DNA of 5,642 bases from Bacillota bacterium (GTDB taxonomy: Bacteria > Bacillota > Clostridia > Christensenellales > CAG-138). Of the stretch, positions 1 through 5,469 are shown one piece after another. The number at the start of each line of letters is the position of its first letter. The stretch's first letter is position 1. The notes beneath the pieces are model-generated. The model made no database searches. It saw nothing but the letters and a program-made list of their open reading frames with translations, and was not told where the DNA came from. The DNA is taken from contig JAEWQH010000080.1 in assembly GCA_023399275.1 (NCBI GenBank), forward strand, positions 1 through 5,642, written 5' to 3'. Made by a program: the position numbers and the translations under genes.

Positions 1-50
1 CCATCCGCATCCAGCGGGAGGACATCTTCAACGCCATGCACCGCATTTAA
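1..50 (+). CDS. ACT-domain protein, UPF0237 type (C-terminal end only)
   Basis: Only the last 15 codons and the TAA stop (48-50) are inside the window. Read from base 3 they give IRIQREDIFNAMHRI. That tail (hydrophobic strand, then EDIFNAMHRI) is what I recognise as the C-terminus of the small, roughly 90-residue UPF0237 ACT-domain proteins of Firmicutes. ACT domains usually bind small ligands such as amino acids and regulate metabolism; the ligand of this subfamily is not known to me. The next gene begins 12 nt downstream and is a UPF0210 protein. The two families are habitual neighbours, which supports the call and implies one operon. The start and promoter lie upstream of the window. The assignment rests on a short tail plus gene context. 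Confidence 0.75.
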   Translation, partial: IRIQREDIFNAMHRI

Positions 51-62
51 GGGGGCAGAGCG

Positions 63-1421
63 ATGATCGACCTGCAGGAAATCTTTGAAACCCAGCATAT
101 GATCGACCGCGAGCACCTCGATATCCGCACCATTACGATGGGGATTTCGCTGCGTGACTGCGCAGATGGCGACGCGAAGCGCGCCGTGGAGAAGATCTAC
201 GGCAAGATCGCTCGCTGTGCGGAGAAGCTTGTATCCGTCGGCGAGGATATCGAGCGGGAGATGGGCATACCCATCGTCAACAAGCGCATTTCGGTGACGC
301 CTATGGCGCTGGTTGCGGACGCGAGCGAGACGGAGGACTATGTTCCCTTCGCGCTGGCGATGGACCGCGCGGCGCAAGAATGCGGCGTGAACTTCATCGG
401 CGGGTTCTCGGCGCTGGTGCAAAAGGGCTTCACGCGCGGGGACATGCGGCTCATCCGCTCCATCCCGGAGGCGCTGGCGGCCACGCGGTATGTCTGCTCC
501 TCCGTCAACGTCGCCTCCACGCGCGCGGGCATCCATATGGACGCCGTGCGCCTGATGGGCGAGATCATCAAGTCCACCGCCGAGCGTACGGCTGAGCAGG
601 GCGGTCTCGGCTGCGCGAAGCTCGTCGTATTTTGCAACGCGGTGGAGGACAATCCCTTTATGGCGGGCGCGTTCCACGGCGTAGGCGAGGCGGAGTGCGT
701 CATCAACGTCGGCGTGTCCGGGCCGGGTGTGGTTTGCCATGCACTCAAAGAAGTGCGAGGGGAACCGATCGACGTGGTGGCGGAGACGGTGAAGAAGACT
801 GCGTTTAAGGTGACGCGCATGGGACAGCTCATCGCGCGGGAAGCGTCTGCGCGGCTCAACGTGCCTTTTGGCATCGTGGACCTGAGCCTTGCGCCTACGC
901 CCGCGCAGGGCGACTCCGTCGCGCGCATCCTCGAGGAAATGGGGCTGGAGCGCTGCGGAACGCACGGCACGACGGCGGCGCTTGCGCTGCTCAACGACGC
1001 GGTGAAAAAGGGCGGCGTGATGGCATCCTCGCAGGTTGGCGGCCTCTCCGGCGCGTTTATACCCGTATCGGAAGACGAGGGGATGATCGCGGCCGCGCAG
1101 GCCGGCACGCTGACCATCGACAAGCTCGAAGCGATGACCTGCGTCTGCTCTGTGGGGCTGGATATGATCGCCGTGCCCGGCGATACGCCTGCGGAGACGA
1201 TCTCCGCCATCATTGCGGATGAAGCCGCCATCGGCATGATCAACAACAAGACCACCGCGGTGCGCATCATCCCCGCGCCCGGCAAGCAGGTGGGCGACAT
1301 GGTCGAGATGGGCGGGCTCCTGGGCAGCGCGCCGGTGATGCCGGTGCATACCGAGTCCGCGGCGGCGTTTATCCGGCGCGGCGGGCGCGTTCCCGCGCCG
1401 CTGAACGCATTGAAAAACTAG
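63..1421 (+). CDS. UPF0210 (DUF711) family protein, also annotated 'PFL family protein'
   Basis: A complete 452-residue protein, the normal length for UPF0210/DUF711. The family has a fold related to pyruvate formate-lyase and anaerobic ribonucleotide reductase but no proven reaction, so no function is assigned. Recognisable conserved blocks are IRTITMGISLRDC (residues 21-33), HMDAVRLMG (158-166), NAVEDNPFMAGAFHG (192-206), VGVSGPGVV (216-224), GGLSGAFIPVSEDEGM (326-341) and a C-terminal block from AIGMINNKTTAVR (389) to EMGGLLGSAPVM (426). There is no glycyl-radical RVxGY-type motif at the C-terminus, so it is not a working pyruvate formate-lyase. No signal peptide or membrane segment is visible, so it should be cytoplasmic. 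The ATG at 63 is preceded by AAGGGGG (49-55), which overlaps the stop of the ACT gene, so translational coupling is likely. The pairing suggests the ACT protein senses a ligand for this enzyme-like protein, which is inference. A terminator follows at 1437. Confidence 0.93.
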   Translation: MIDLQEIFETQHMIDREHLDIRTITMGISLRDCADGDAKRAVEKIYGKIARCAEKLVSVGEDIEREMGIPIVNKRISVTPMALVADASETEDYVPFALAMDRAAQECGVNFIGGFSALVQKGFTRGDMRLIRSIPEALAATRYVCSSVNVASTRAGIHMDAVRLMGEIIKSTAERTAEQGGLGCAKLVVFCNAVEDNPFMAGAFHGVGEAECVINVGVSGPGVVCHALKEVRGEPIDVVAETVKKTAFKVTRMGQLIAREASARLNVPFGIVDLSLAPTPAQGDSVARILEEMGLERCGTHGTTAALALLNDAVKKGGVMASSQVGGLSGAFIPVSEDEGMIAAAQAGTLTIDKLEAMTCVCSVGLDMIAVPGDTPAETISAIIADEAAIGMINNKTTAVRIIPAPGKQVGDMVEMGGLLGSAPVMPVHTESAAAFIRRGGRVPAPLNALKN

Positions 1422-1436
1422 AAAAGCAGAGTGCGC

Positions 1437-1471
1437 AAAAGCCCGCCGTAAGTGAATTCGGCGGGCTTTTT
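1437..1471. terminator. Intrinsic terminator, probably bidirectional
   Basis: A perfect 12-bp inverted repeat, AAAAGCCCGCCG (1437-1448) and CGGCGGGCTTTT (1459-1470), encloses a 10-nt loop and ends in a T run (1467-1471). It begins 15 nt after the UPF0210 stop and ends the + strand operon. Read on the - strand the same stem ends in TTTT, so it can also stop transcripts arriving from the convergent lactonase gene, whose stop codon is about 80 nt away. Confidence 0.9.
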
Positions 1472-1506
1472 ATCTGCCCGAAACAGTCTCCGACGACCGG
1501 GTTTTA

Positions 1507-1537
1507 TTGGGCTGGATTGCGGCGCAACCAAGCCCAA
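1507..1537 (-). other. GC-rich hairpin just downstream of the lactonase stop
   Basis: TTGGGC (1507-1512) pairs with GCCCAA (1532-1537). Inside it GG pairs with CC, and TTGC (1517-1520) pairs with GCAA (1524-1527) around a GGC loop, with single bulged A residues. On the - strand it begins 11 nt after the lactonase stop but is followed by TAAAACC rather than a U tract. It therefore does not look like an intrinsic terminator itself. It could protect the 3' end of the message ahead of the true terminator at 1437-1471, or have no role. Confidence 0.45.
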
Positions 1538-1548
1538 GTGGATTCCGG

Positions 1549-2655
1549 CTACTCGCAGTGCGAAAACAATACGGCCGTGGGGGAATTGCAGGGGGTGCGC
1601 TCCAGCTCGGAGAGTTGCCCGTTGAGCGGGTCGATGCGGTAGAGGATCAGTTCGTTGCTGTCTTGCAGCCCGCAGAGCAGGAAGTCGCCCTCGGGCGTGA
1701 TGTTGAAATCACGCGGGGTGTTTCCGCCGAGTTTTTGGATGGCCAGCGGGCTCAGCGTCCCGTCCTGCTGTACACGGTAGTGTGCGATGCTGTCGTGCCC
1801 GCGGTTGCTCGCGTAAAGGAATTCGCCGGATGGGTGCAGGCGGATGCAGGCGGCGGTGGAGTTTGCGACACACGCATCCGGCAGCGTGGGCAACGCCTGC
1901 AAGAACTGCGCGGTGCCTGTCGCTCCATCGTAGGCATAGACGCGGACGGTGTTGGCGAGCTCCGTCACAAGATAGAGAAACCGGCCGCTTTTGTCGAATA
2001 CAAACTGCCGCGGCCCGTCGCCCGGCTCAGTTCGGATGGTCGGCGCGGCGTTGGGGATGACGCAGCCGGCCGTCCAGTCGACGCCGTAAACGAAGATTTG
2101 ATCCGTGCCGAGGTCGGCCACGAGCACGTGCCTGCCGGAGGGATCCGGCGTGATCTGGTGCACATGCGCTCCCGCTTGCCGGGCGGGGTTCGGGCCGCTG
2201 CCGTAGTGCTGCAGAAAACAGGATGCGGTGCCGAGGCTGCCGTCCGGCAAGATCGGAAAGATCGCGAAGCTGCCGCCGCTGTAGTTGGCGGTCAGCAGGT
2301 GGCCGCCGTCTGGGCTGACGCAGACGTAGCAGGCATCCGCTCCGCCGGTCATGCGGCGGTTGAGAAAGGTGAGGTTGCCGGTTTGCGCATCGACCGCATA
2401 AGCCGAAACGGCAGCGGAGGCCTCCTCGTGATACTCCTTCAGCTCGTTGACGGTATAGAGAAAGCGTCCGTTCGCGCCGAGGGCCAGATAGGTCGGGTTT
2501 GGCTTGCCCGCCGCAGACAGGCGGGTGAGACGCCCGCTCCCGTCCATGCAAAAGACGGTGACGCCGTCCCCGCAGCCGGGGCTGAGTTCGCCCGTGCCGA
2601 GCACGATGGGCTGCGAATAGCTGCCGGTAAACACCAGGCGGTTTTTCATATCCAT
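1549..2655 (-). CDS. Beta-propeller lactonase, 6-phosphogluconolactonase (YbhE/Pgl) family
   Basis: A complete 368-residue protein of the seven-bladed propeller lactonase family, whose members run about 330-390 residues. Relatives hydrolyse 6-phosphogluconolactone or other sugar lactones, and others cycloisomerise muconate. Repeated blade signatures are visible: ANGRFLYTVNE (61-71), GADACYVCVSPDG (105-117) with LLTANYSGGSFAIFPI (120-135), PSGRHVLVADLGTDQIFVY (172-190), KSGRFLYLVTEL (222-233), HPSGEFLYASNRGHDSI (274-290) and PRDFNITPEGDFLL (314-327). The family active-site elements appear as the HVH cluster (164-166), GPR (214-216), Glu232 and Arg285. The residue after GPR is usually His and here is Gln217. 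No signal peptide is seen. Start: AGGAG (2661-2665) lies 5 nt before the ATG at 2655; a second ATG two codons in is a less well spaced alternative. It is the last gene of the isomerase-phosphatase-lactonase operon, 39 nt after the phosphatase. The context suggests a sugar-acid or lactone step; the exact substrate is unknown. Confidence 0.92.
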   Translation of the reverse strand: MDMKNRLVFTGSYSQPIVLGTGELSPGCGDGVTVFCMDGSGRLTRLSAAGKPNPTYLALGANGRFLYTVNELKEYHEEASAAVSAYAVDAQTGNLTFLNRRMTGGADACYVCVSPDGGHLLTANYSGGSFAIFPILPDGSLGTASCFLQHYGSGPNPARQAGAHVHQITPDPSGRHVLVADLGTDQIFVYGVDWTAGCVIPNAAPTIRTEPGDGPRQFVFDKSGRFLYLVTELANTVRVYAYDGATGTAQFLQALPTLPDACVANSTAACIRLHPSGEFLYASNRGHDSIAHYRVQQDGTLSPLAIQKLGGNTPRDFNITPEGDFLLCGLQDSNELILYRIDPLNGQLSELERTPCNSPTAVLFSHCE

Positions 2656-2676
2656 TTCGTCTCCTATCGCTTTGCT

Positions 2677-2692
2677 GCCGCACCCTTGCGGC
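2677..2692 (-). other. Intercistronic hairpin between phosphatase and lactonase
   Basis: GCCGCA (2677-2682) and TGCGGC (2687-2692) form a perfect 6-bp stem with a 4-nt loop, in the 39-nt gap between the phosphatase stop (2695) and the lactonase ribosome site (2661-2665). On the transcribed strand no U run follows, so it should not terminate transcription. A small stem just after a stop codon may stabilise the upstream message or reduce translation of the downstream gene. That role is inference. Confidence 0.5.
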
Positions 2693-2694
2693 GA

Positions 2695-3519
2695 TTATGG
2701 CTGCAAAATCTGCCGGATCGCCCAAACTGCGCCGTCTTCGTCGTTGTGCGGCGCAACGAGCATCGCGCTGGTTCGCACGGTTTCGCGCGCGTTTTCCATG
2801 GCGATGGAAAGCCCGGCGCGGCGGAACATGGCGATATCCGCCTCTCCGTCTCCAACCGCGGCGGTTTCGGCGGGCGGGATGCCCAGGTGTCCGCACAGCG
2901 CGGCAAGCCCCGTGCCTTTCTCCACGCCCTTTTGGTTGACCTCCAGCCCGTCGTGGATCGAGGTGACGAGATCCACGGGGAACCGCTCGCAAAACGCGCG
3001 CAGCTTCGGCAGATCGGCTGGCTGTTCGAATGAGATATAGAGCTTGTCCACGTCGCGCTCGCGCAAAGCGAGCAGCTCGCCGACGCTCTCGACCGGCGTG
3101 CGCCCCGCCTCCAGCGTCTCATGATGCAAAAACTCCGCCGTGAACCGTCCGGATTCCAGCCAGCAGGTCCGGTTGACATAGGAGGTGCCGTCGGCATACA
3201 CCTCGGTCATCACGGAGTATCTGCGCGCCTCGCGCTCGACGGCGCGGGCGATTTCGAGCGGGAGCAGGTTTTCGTAGAGCACGGCGCCCGTTTCGGCATC
3301 CAGCGCGGTTGAACCGTTGCTGACCACGAAGTAGCGGATCCACGGCAGCGCGCGCCTTAAATGGATCAGCTCGCCCATATTGCGCCCTGTCACGATGGCG
3401 ACGGTCACACCCGCGTCACGCAGGGATTCCACCGCGCGCGTGACCGCGGGCGAAAGCGAGAGGTCGCTGCGCACCAGCGTGCCGTCCACGTCCAGCGCGG
3501 CCAGTTTAAACTTGGCCAT
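2695..3519 (-). CDS. Cof-type HAD-IIB family hydrolase (probable sugar-phosphate phosphatase)
   Basis: A complete 274-residue protein, typical for the Cof/HAD-IIB family of cytoplasmic Mg-dependent phosphatases acting on sugar phosphates and related metabolites. Motif I is DVDGT, with nucleophile Asp10 and acid/base Asp12. Motif II is Thr44 in VTGRN. Motif III is Lys197 in NQKGVEKG. Motif IV is GDGEADIAMF (223-232), carrying Asp224 and Asp228. The large cap between motifs II and III (about residues 85-190) fits type IIB. Motif IV normally reads GDxxND; here the Asn is Ala227, a mild deviation that leaves both acidic residues intact. The ATG at 3519 is 3 nt after the isomerase stop, and its AAGGGG ribosome site lies in the last two isomerase codons, so the two are co-translated. 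The gene order suggests it dephosphorylates a sugar phosphate from the same pathway, or relieves sugar-phosphate build-up. HAD substrates cannot be deduced from sequence. Confidence 0.93.
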   Translation of the reverse strand: MAKFKLAALDVDGTLVRSDLSLSPAVTRAVESLRDAGVTVAIVTGRNMGELIHLRRALPWIRYFVVSNGSTALDAETGAVLYENLLPLEIARAVEREARRYSVMTEVYADGTSYVNRTCWLESGRFTAEFLHHETLEAGRTPVESVGELLALRERDVDKLYISFEQPADLPKLRAFCERFPVDLVTSIHDGLEVNQKGVEKGTGLAALCGHLGIPPAETAAVGDGEADIAMFRRAGLSIAMENARETVRTSAMLVAPHNDEDGAVWAIRQILQP

Positions 3520-3522
3520 GGC

Positions 3523-4209
3523 TTACCCCTTCGCCGCGGGGTACTCGTTGCAGAGCAACCGGTACGGCGCCTCGTCCTCCTCGATGGCGGAGAAGCGGCC
3601 GAGGGGTTCGAGGAAGCGGTTGTCGTGCACGTCGTCGTTGCACATGCTCACTTCGCCCAGCAGCACCGGGCCGGAGCCGGGTTCGACATTGAAATCGTGA
3701 TACAGATACGGTTGAATCGAGATGCTCTCGCCCGGTGCGAGGCGGATTTGCGTGCCGGCGGGTACGGTGAATGCGCGTCCATCGCAGTGCAGCGTTACGT
3801 CGGTATCCGCCAGCCGTTCATCCGGCGTGGAGTTGTAGACTGTGATGAGCACGTTGCCGCCCCCGCGGTTGATGATATCCTCCATCTTGCTCCAGTGAAA
3901 GTGCATCGGCGAATACTGGCCTTCTTCGATATAAAGCAGCTTCTCGGCGTAGGGCTTCGGATAGACGTCCCGCTTGGTGAAGTTCCCGTTTCGGATGGTG
4001 ACGAGCGAGAAACCCATCTTCGAAAAATCGCCTGCGCCGTAGTCGGTTACGTCCCAACCGAGCATATTGTCGCGAATCTCGTCGTACGCGCGGGTCTTCT
4101 CCCGCCAGTCCTCCGGCGTCCAGGCGCAAAACGGCGGCAGCGCAAAGCCCTGCTTCCGGGCGAACGCCTCCATGCGGCGGATGGCCGCGTTGATCTCGGA
4201 ACGCTTCAT
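3523..4209 (-). CDS. D-lyxose/D-mannose ketol-isomerase, cupin type
   Basis: A 228-residue protein matching the D-lyxose isomerase family (DUF1498/PF07385; the characterised E. coli O157 member is about 227 residues). These Mn-dependent cupin enzymes interconvert D-lyxose with D-xylulose and D-mannose with D-fructose in the cytoplasm. Family blocks are MKRSEIN at the start, LPPFCAWTPEDW (24-35), DNMLGWDVTDYGAGDF (47-62), KPYAEKLLYIEEGQ (85-98), HFHWSKMEDIINRGGGN (103-119), PAGTQIRLAPGESI (150-163) and NDDVHDNRFLEPLGRF (191-206). Probable metal ligands are His103, His105, Glu110 and His171, all present, so the enzyme should be active. The start at 4209 is chosen because AGGAGGAG precedes it at good spacing and MKRSEIN is the family N-terminus; an in-frame TTG 27 codons upstream adds non-family sequence. 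It is the first gene of a three-gene operon and diverges from the ROK kinase gene. Regulation probably acts at the promoter at 4308-4336. The family is certain; the real substrate among lyxose, mannose or relatives is not. Confidence 0.95.
   Translation of the reverse strand: MKRSEINAAIRRMEAFARKQGFALPPFCAWTPEDWREKTRAYDEIRDNMLGWDVTDYGAGDFSKMGFSLVTIRNGNFTKRDVYPKPYAEKLLYIEEGQYSPMHFHWSKMEDIINRGGGNVLITVYNSTPDERLADTDVTLHCDGRAFTVPAGTQIRLAPGESISIQPYLYHDFNVEPGSGPVLLGEVSMCNDDVHDNRFLEPLGRFSAIEEDEAPYRLLCNEYPAAKG
3526..3531 (-). promoter_or_regulatory. Ribosome binding site inside the isomerase 3' end
   Basis: AAGGGG on the - strand is formed by the final two codons (Lys-Gly) of the isomerase and lies 6 nt before the phosphatase ATG. 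The isomerase stop TAA sits between the site and the start. A ribosome finishing the isomerase is thus placed to reinitiate on the phosphatase, which would keep the two proteins in fixed proportion. Confidence 0.75.
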
Positions 4210-4301
4210 GATACGATCTCCTCCTTGCGGTATTGGTTCGCCGGATGCGGCGTATGAGACTGCGAATGGAAACGGGCGCGGATCTGCCAAATCGCCCGTG
4301 C
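4210..4301 (-). other. 5' leader of the isomerase operon with two small hairpins
   Basis: If transcription starts about 7 nt after the -10 box (near 4301), the leader is about 90 nt. On + coordinates ACGGGCG (4272-4278) pairs with CGCCCGT (4293-4299), a 7-bp stem with a 14-nt loop right at the predicted 5' end. CGCCG (4239-4243) pairs with CGGCG (4248-4252) around a 4-nt loop. I recognise no known riboswitch, and there is no terminator-like U tract. The 5'-terminal stem could stabilise the message. Confidence 0.4.
4218..4226 (-). promoter_or_regulatory. Ribosome binding site fixing the isomerase start
   Basis: The - strand reads AAGGAGGAG here, almost the full anti-16S complement, ending 8 nt before the ATG at 4209. 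It supports that start over the longer open frame that begins at a TTG at 4290. Confidence 0.85.
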
Positions 4302-4307
4302 GTCACC

Positions 4308-4336
4308 ATTCTAGCGCATTCGAACCCGATTTGCAA
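4308..4336 (-). promoter_or_regulatory. Sigma-A promoter of the isomerase-phosphatase-lactonase operon
   Basis: On the - strand TTGCAA (4336-4331, 4 of 6 to consensus) is followed by exactly 17 nt and TAGAAT (4313-4308, 5 of 6). The predicted start is near 4301, giving a roughly 90-nt leader to the isomerase ATG. It faces away from the ROK promoter, and a perfect palindrome lies 14 bp upstream of its -35 box. Confidence 0.75.
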
Positions 4337-4350
4337 TCAGATGAATGATG

Positions 4351-4364
4351 CTTTCATATGAAAG
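4351..4364. promoter_or_regulatory. Perfect 14-bp palindrome, candidate operator between divergent promoters
   Basis: CTTTCATATGAAAG is a perfect inverted repeat with its centre at 4357/4358. It lies between the two divergent promoters, about 56 bp upstream of the predicted leftward start and about 71 bp upstream of the rightward one. That position suits one dimeric regulator controlling both operons, perhaps as an activator. No regulator gene is in the window and I cannot name the protein family. Confidence 0.5.
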
Positions 4365-4381
4365 AAAATAGTTTATTAAAG

Positions 4382-4393
4382 GAATCGATTTTC
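4382..4393. promoter_or_regulatory. AATCGATT-centred site abutting the -35 box, possible LacI-type operator
   Basis: GAATCGATTTTC holds a perfect 8-bp palindrome, AATCGATT (4383-4390), with the central CG typical of LacI/GalR-family operators. It ends directly before the TTGACA -35 box of the ROK promoter, where a bound protein would hinder polymerase. The outer bases are only partly symmetric, and such an 8-mer can occur by chance. Confidence 0.25.
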
Positions 4394-4422
4394 TTGACAA
4401 CGCAGAATACGGCGCGTATACT
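4394..4422 (+). promoter_or_regulatory. Near-consensus sigma-A promoter of the ROK kinase operon
   Basis: TTGACA (4394-4399, 6 of 6) is followed by a 17-nt spacer and TATACT (4417-4422, 5 of 6). Transcription should begin near 4429, giving a leader of about 47 nt before the ATG at 4476. Such a strong core promoter usually needs a repressor if the pathway is inducible. The hexamer TTTGGA occurs at 4426 and again at 4436, one helical turn apart at the predicted start, and might be part of such control. Confidence 0.88.
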
Positions 4423-4475
4423 GAGTTTGGAAGAATTTGGAGCCAACTCATTTTTCGAAAGAGGATAACTGCGGT

Positions 4476-5417
4476 ATGAAGAGCGGATACGTCATCGGAA
4501 TCGACGCGGGCGGAACGAAAGTCGCCTACGGGTTATTCAACCCCGAAGGAGAGCGGATCGACCGCGAGCAGCATCCCACGGACGTCTGCGCCACCGGGGA
4601 GTCGTTTTCCGACACGCTGGTGGAGAACATCTCCGCCATCCTCAGCCGAAACGGCATGCAGGACGCGGATCTCGACGGGATCGGCATCTGCATGCCGTCG
4701 TTCATCCTCTTTGAGGAAGGGTATGTGTTTATGACCTCCGCCATGCCGGGGATCAAGCAGTTTTCCATGCGGGACTATCTCCGGCAGCGGCTGAACGCCG
4801 CTATCGTGCTCGACAACGACAGCAACGCTGCGGCGCTTGCAGAGTACCGGCGCGGCGCGGGCCGGGGGAGCCGGCACCTCGTCTACATCACGGCGGGCAC
4901 GGGGCTTGGCAGCGGGATCATCATAGACGGCAGGCTCTTTCGCGGCAGCTACGGTTGGGCGGGGGAGTGCGGGCACATGCTCGCCACGCCGGACGAGGGG
5001 CTGATGTGCGGCTGCGAGAACCGGGGCTGCTTTATGAGCTATGCCAGCGGCCGCGCCATGAGCGCGCGCGTGCGCGGGCAGATGACCTACTGCAACACCA
5101 CGATCCTCACGCCGGAGACGGCGGACGGGGAGCACGTGCTTGCGGCGTACCATCAAAACGACCCGCTCGCGATCGAAACCATCGACACCATCGCGCATTA
5201 CCTTGGCGTCTGCGCGTTTAACATCTACCAGATGCTCAACATCAACCGCTTCGTCTTCGGCGGCGGGCTGACCAACTTCGGGGACGTGCTGTTTGACCGC
5301 GTCAGGGCGGAATTTGACAGATATAACCACATACCGCTGCCGGTGGAGTTCAAGCGCGCGGAACTGGGCGGCGATATCGGCCTCATCGGCGCGGCGGAGT
5401 TCGTGCGCGAGGCGTAA
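4476..5417 (+). CDS. ROK-family sugar kinase with atypical cysteine motif
   Basis: A 313-residue ROK protein of standard kinase length without the N-terminal helix-turn-helix of ROK repressors, so it is an enzyme candidate that phosphorylates a hexose or amino sugar with ATP. Visible are the phosphate loop GIDAGGTK (8-15), the sugar-binding and catalytic pair Asn114-Asp115 in DNDSNAAA, TAGTGLGSGIIIDG (139-152), GECGH (163-167), and the C-terminal GGGLTNFGD (262-270) with GDIGLIGAAEF (299-309). The zinc site seems intact (His167, Cys178, Cys180, Cys185). The usual CxCGxxGCxE reads CGCENRGCFM here: Gly is Glu181 and the sugar-contacting Glu is Met187. That may change substrate or activity. Start: GAGG (4461-4464) precedes the ATG at 4476. 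An in-frame TTG at 4437 lies only about 8 nt inside the predicted transcript and is rejected. It is first in an operon with a glycyl radical enzyme and diverges from the lyxose isomerase operon. It is very probably a sugar kinase; the substrate is unknown. Confidence 0.92.
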   Translation: MKSGYVIGIDAGGTKVAYGLFNPEGERIDREQHPTDVCATGESFSDTLVENISAILSRNGMQDADLDGIGICMPSFILFEEGYVFMTSAMPGIKQFSMRDYLRQRLNAAIVLDNDSNAAALAEYRRGAGRGSRHLVYITAGTGLGSGIIIDGRLFRGSYGWAGECGHMLATPDEGLMCGCENRGCFMSYASGRAMSARVRGQMTYCNTTILTPETADGEHVLAAYHQNDPLAIETIDTIAHYLGVCAFNIYQMLNINRFVFGGGLTNFGDVLFDRVRAEFDRYNHIPLPVEFKRAELGGDIGLIGAAEFVREA

Positions 5418-5469
5418 AGGCGGCAGGCAAGCAAGAGAACCGTGTAAAGAATCACAGGAGAAAAAAACA

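Noticed and set aside
63..1421. Reading the 'PFL family' label as a pyruvate formate-lyase related to the glycyl radical gene at 5470
   Set aside because: The UPF0210 protein is about half the length of a glycyl radical enzyme and has no glycyl-radical motif. The shared label reflects fold similarity only.
1507..3033. A 508-codon open frame on the + strand
   Set aside because: It runs antisense through the lactonase and most of the phosphatase, both with clear family motifs. Its translation is low in complexity (Arg, Ala, Val, Gly) as expected from GC-rich shadow frames, and it has no ribosome site.
3361..4257. A 298-codon open frame on the + strand
   Set aside because: It is antisense to the isomerase and to the start of the phosphatase. 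I recognise no family, and the opposite strand carries confident protein motifs and a promoter.
4210..4290. A longer isomerase starting at a TTG at 4290
   Set aside because: The 27 extra residues do not belong to the family. The ATG at 4209 has an excellent ribosome site at 4218-4226 and begins with the family N-terminus MKRSEIN.
4210..4301. A riboswitch in the isomerase leader
   Set aside because: Only two short hairpins are seen, with no terminator/antiterminator pair and no known aptamer signature.
4383..4390. AATCGATT as a CcpA catabolite-responsive element
   Set aside because: The flanking bases do not fit the cre pattern TGWAARCGYTWNCW, so carbon catabolite control through CcpA is not supported here.
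4437..4475. A longer ROK kinase starting at a TTG at 4437
   Set aside because: This TTG lies only about 8 nt inside the predicted transcript, leaving no room for a ribosome site. The ATG at 4476 has one and gives the usual short lead before the GIDAGGTK loop.
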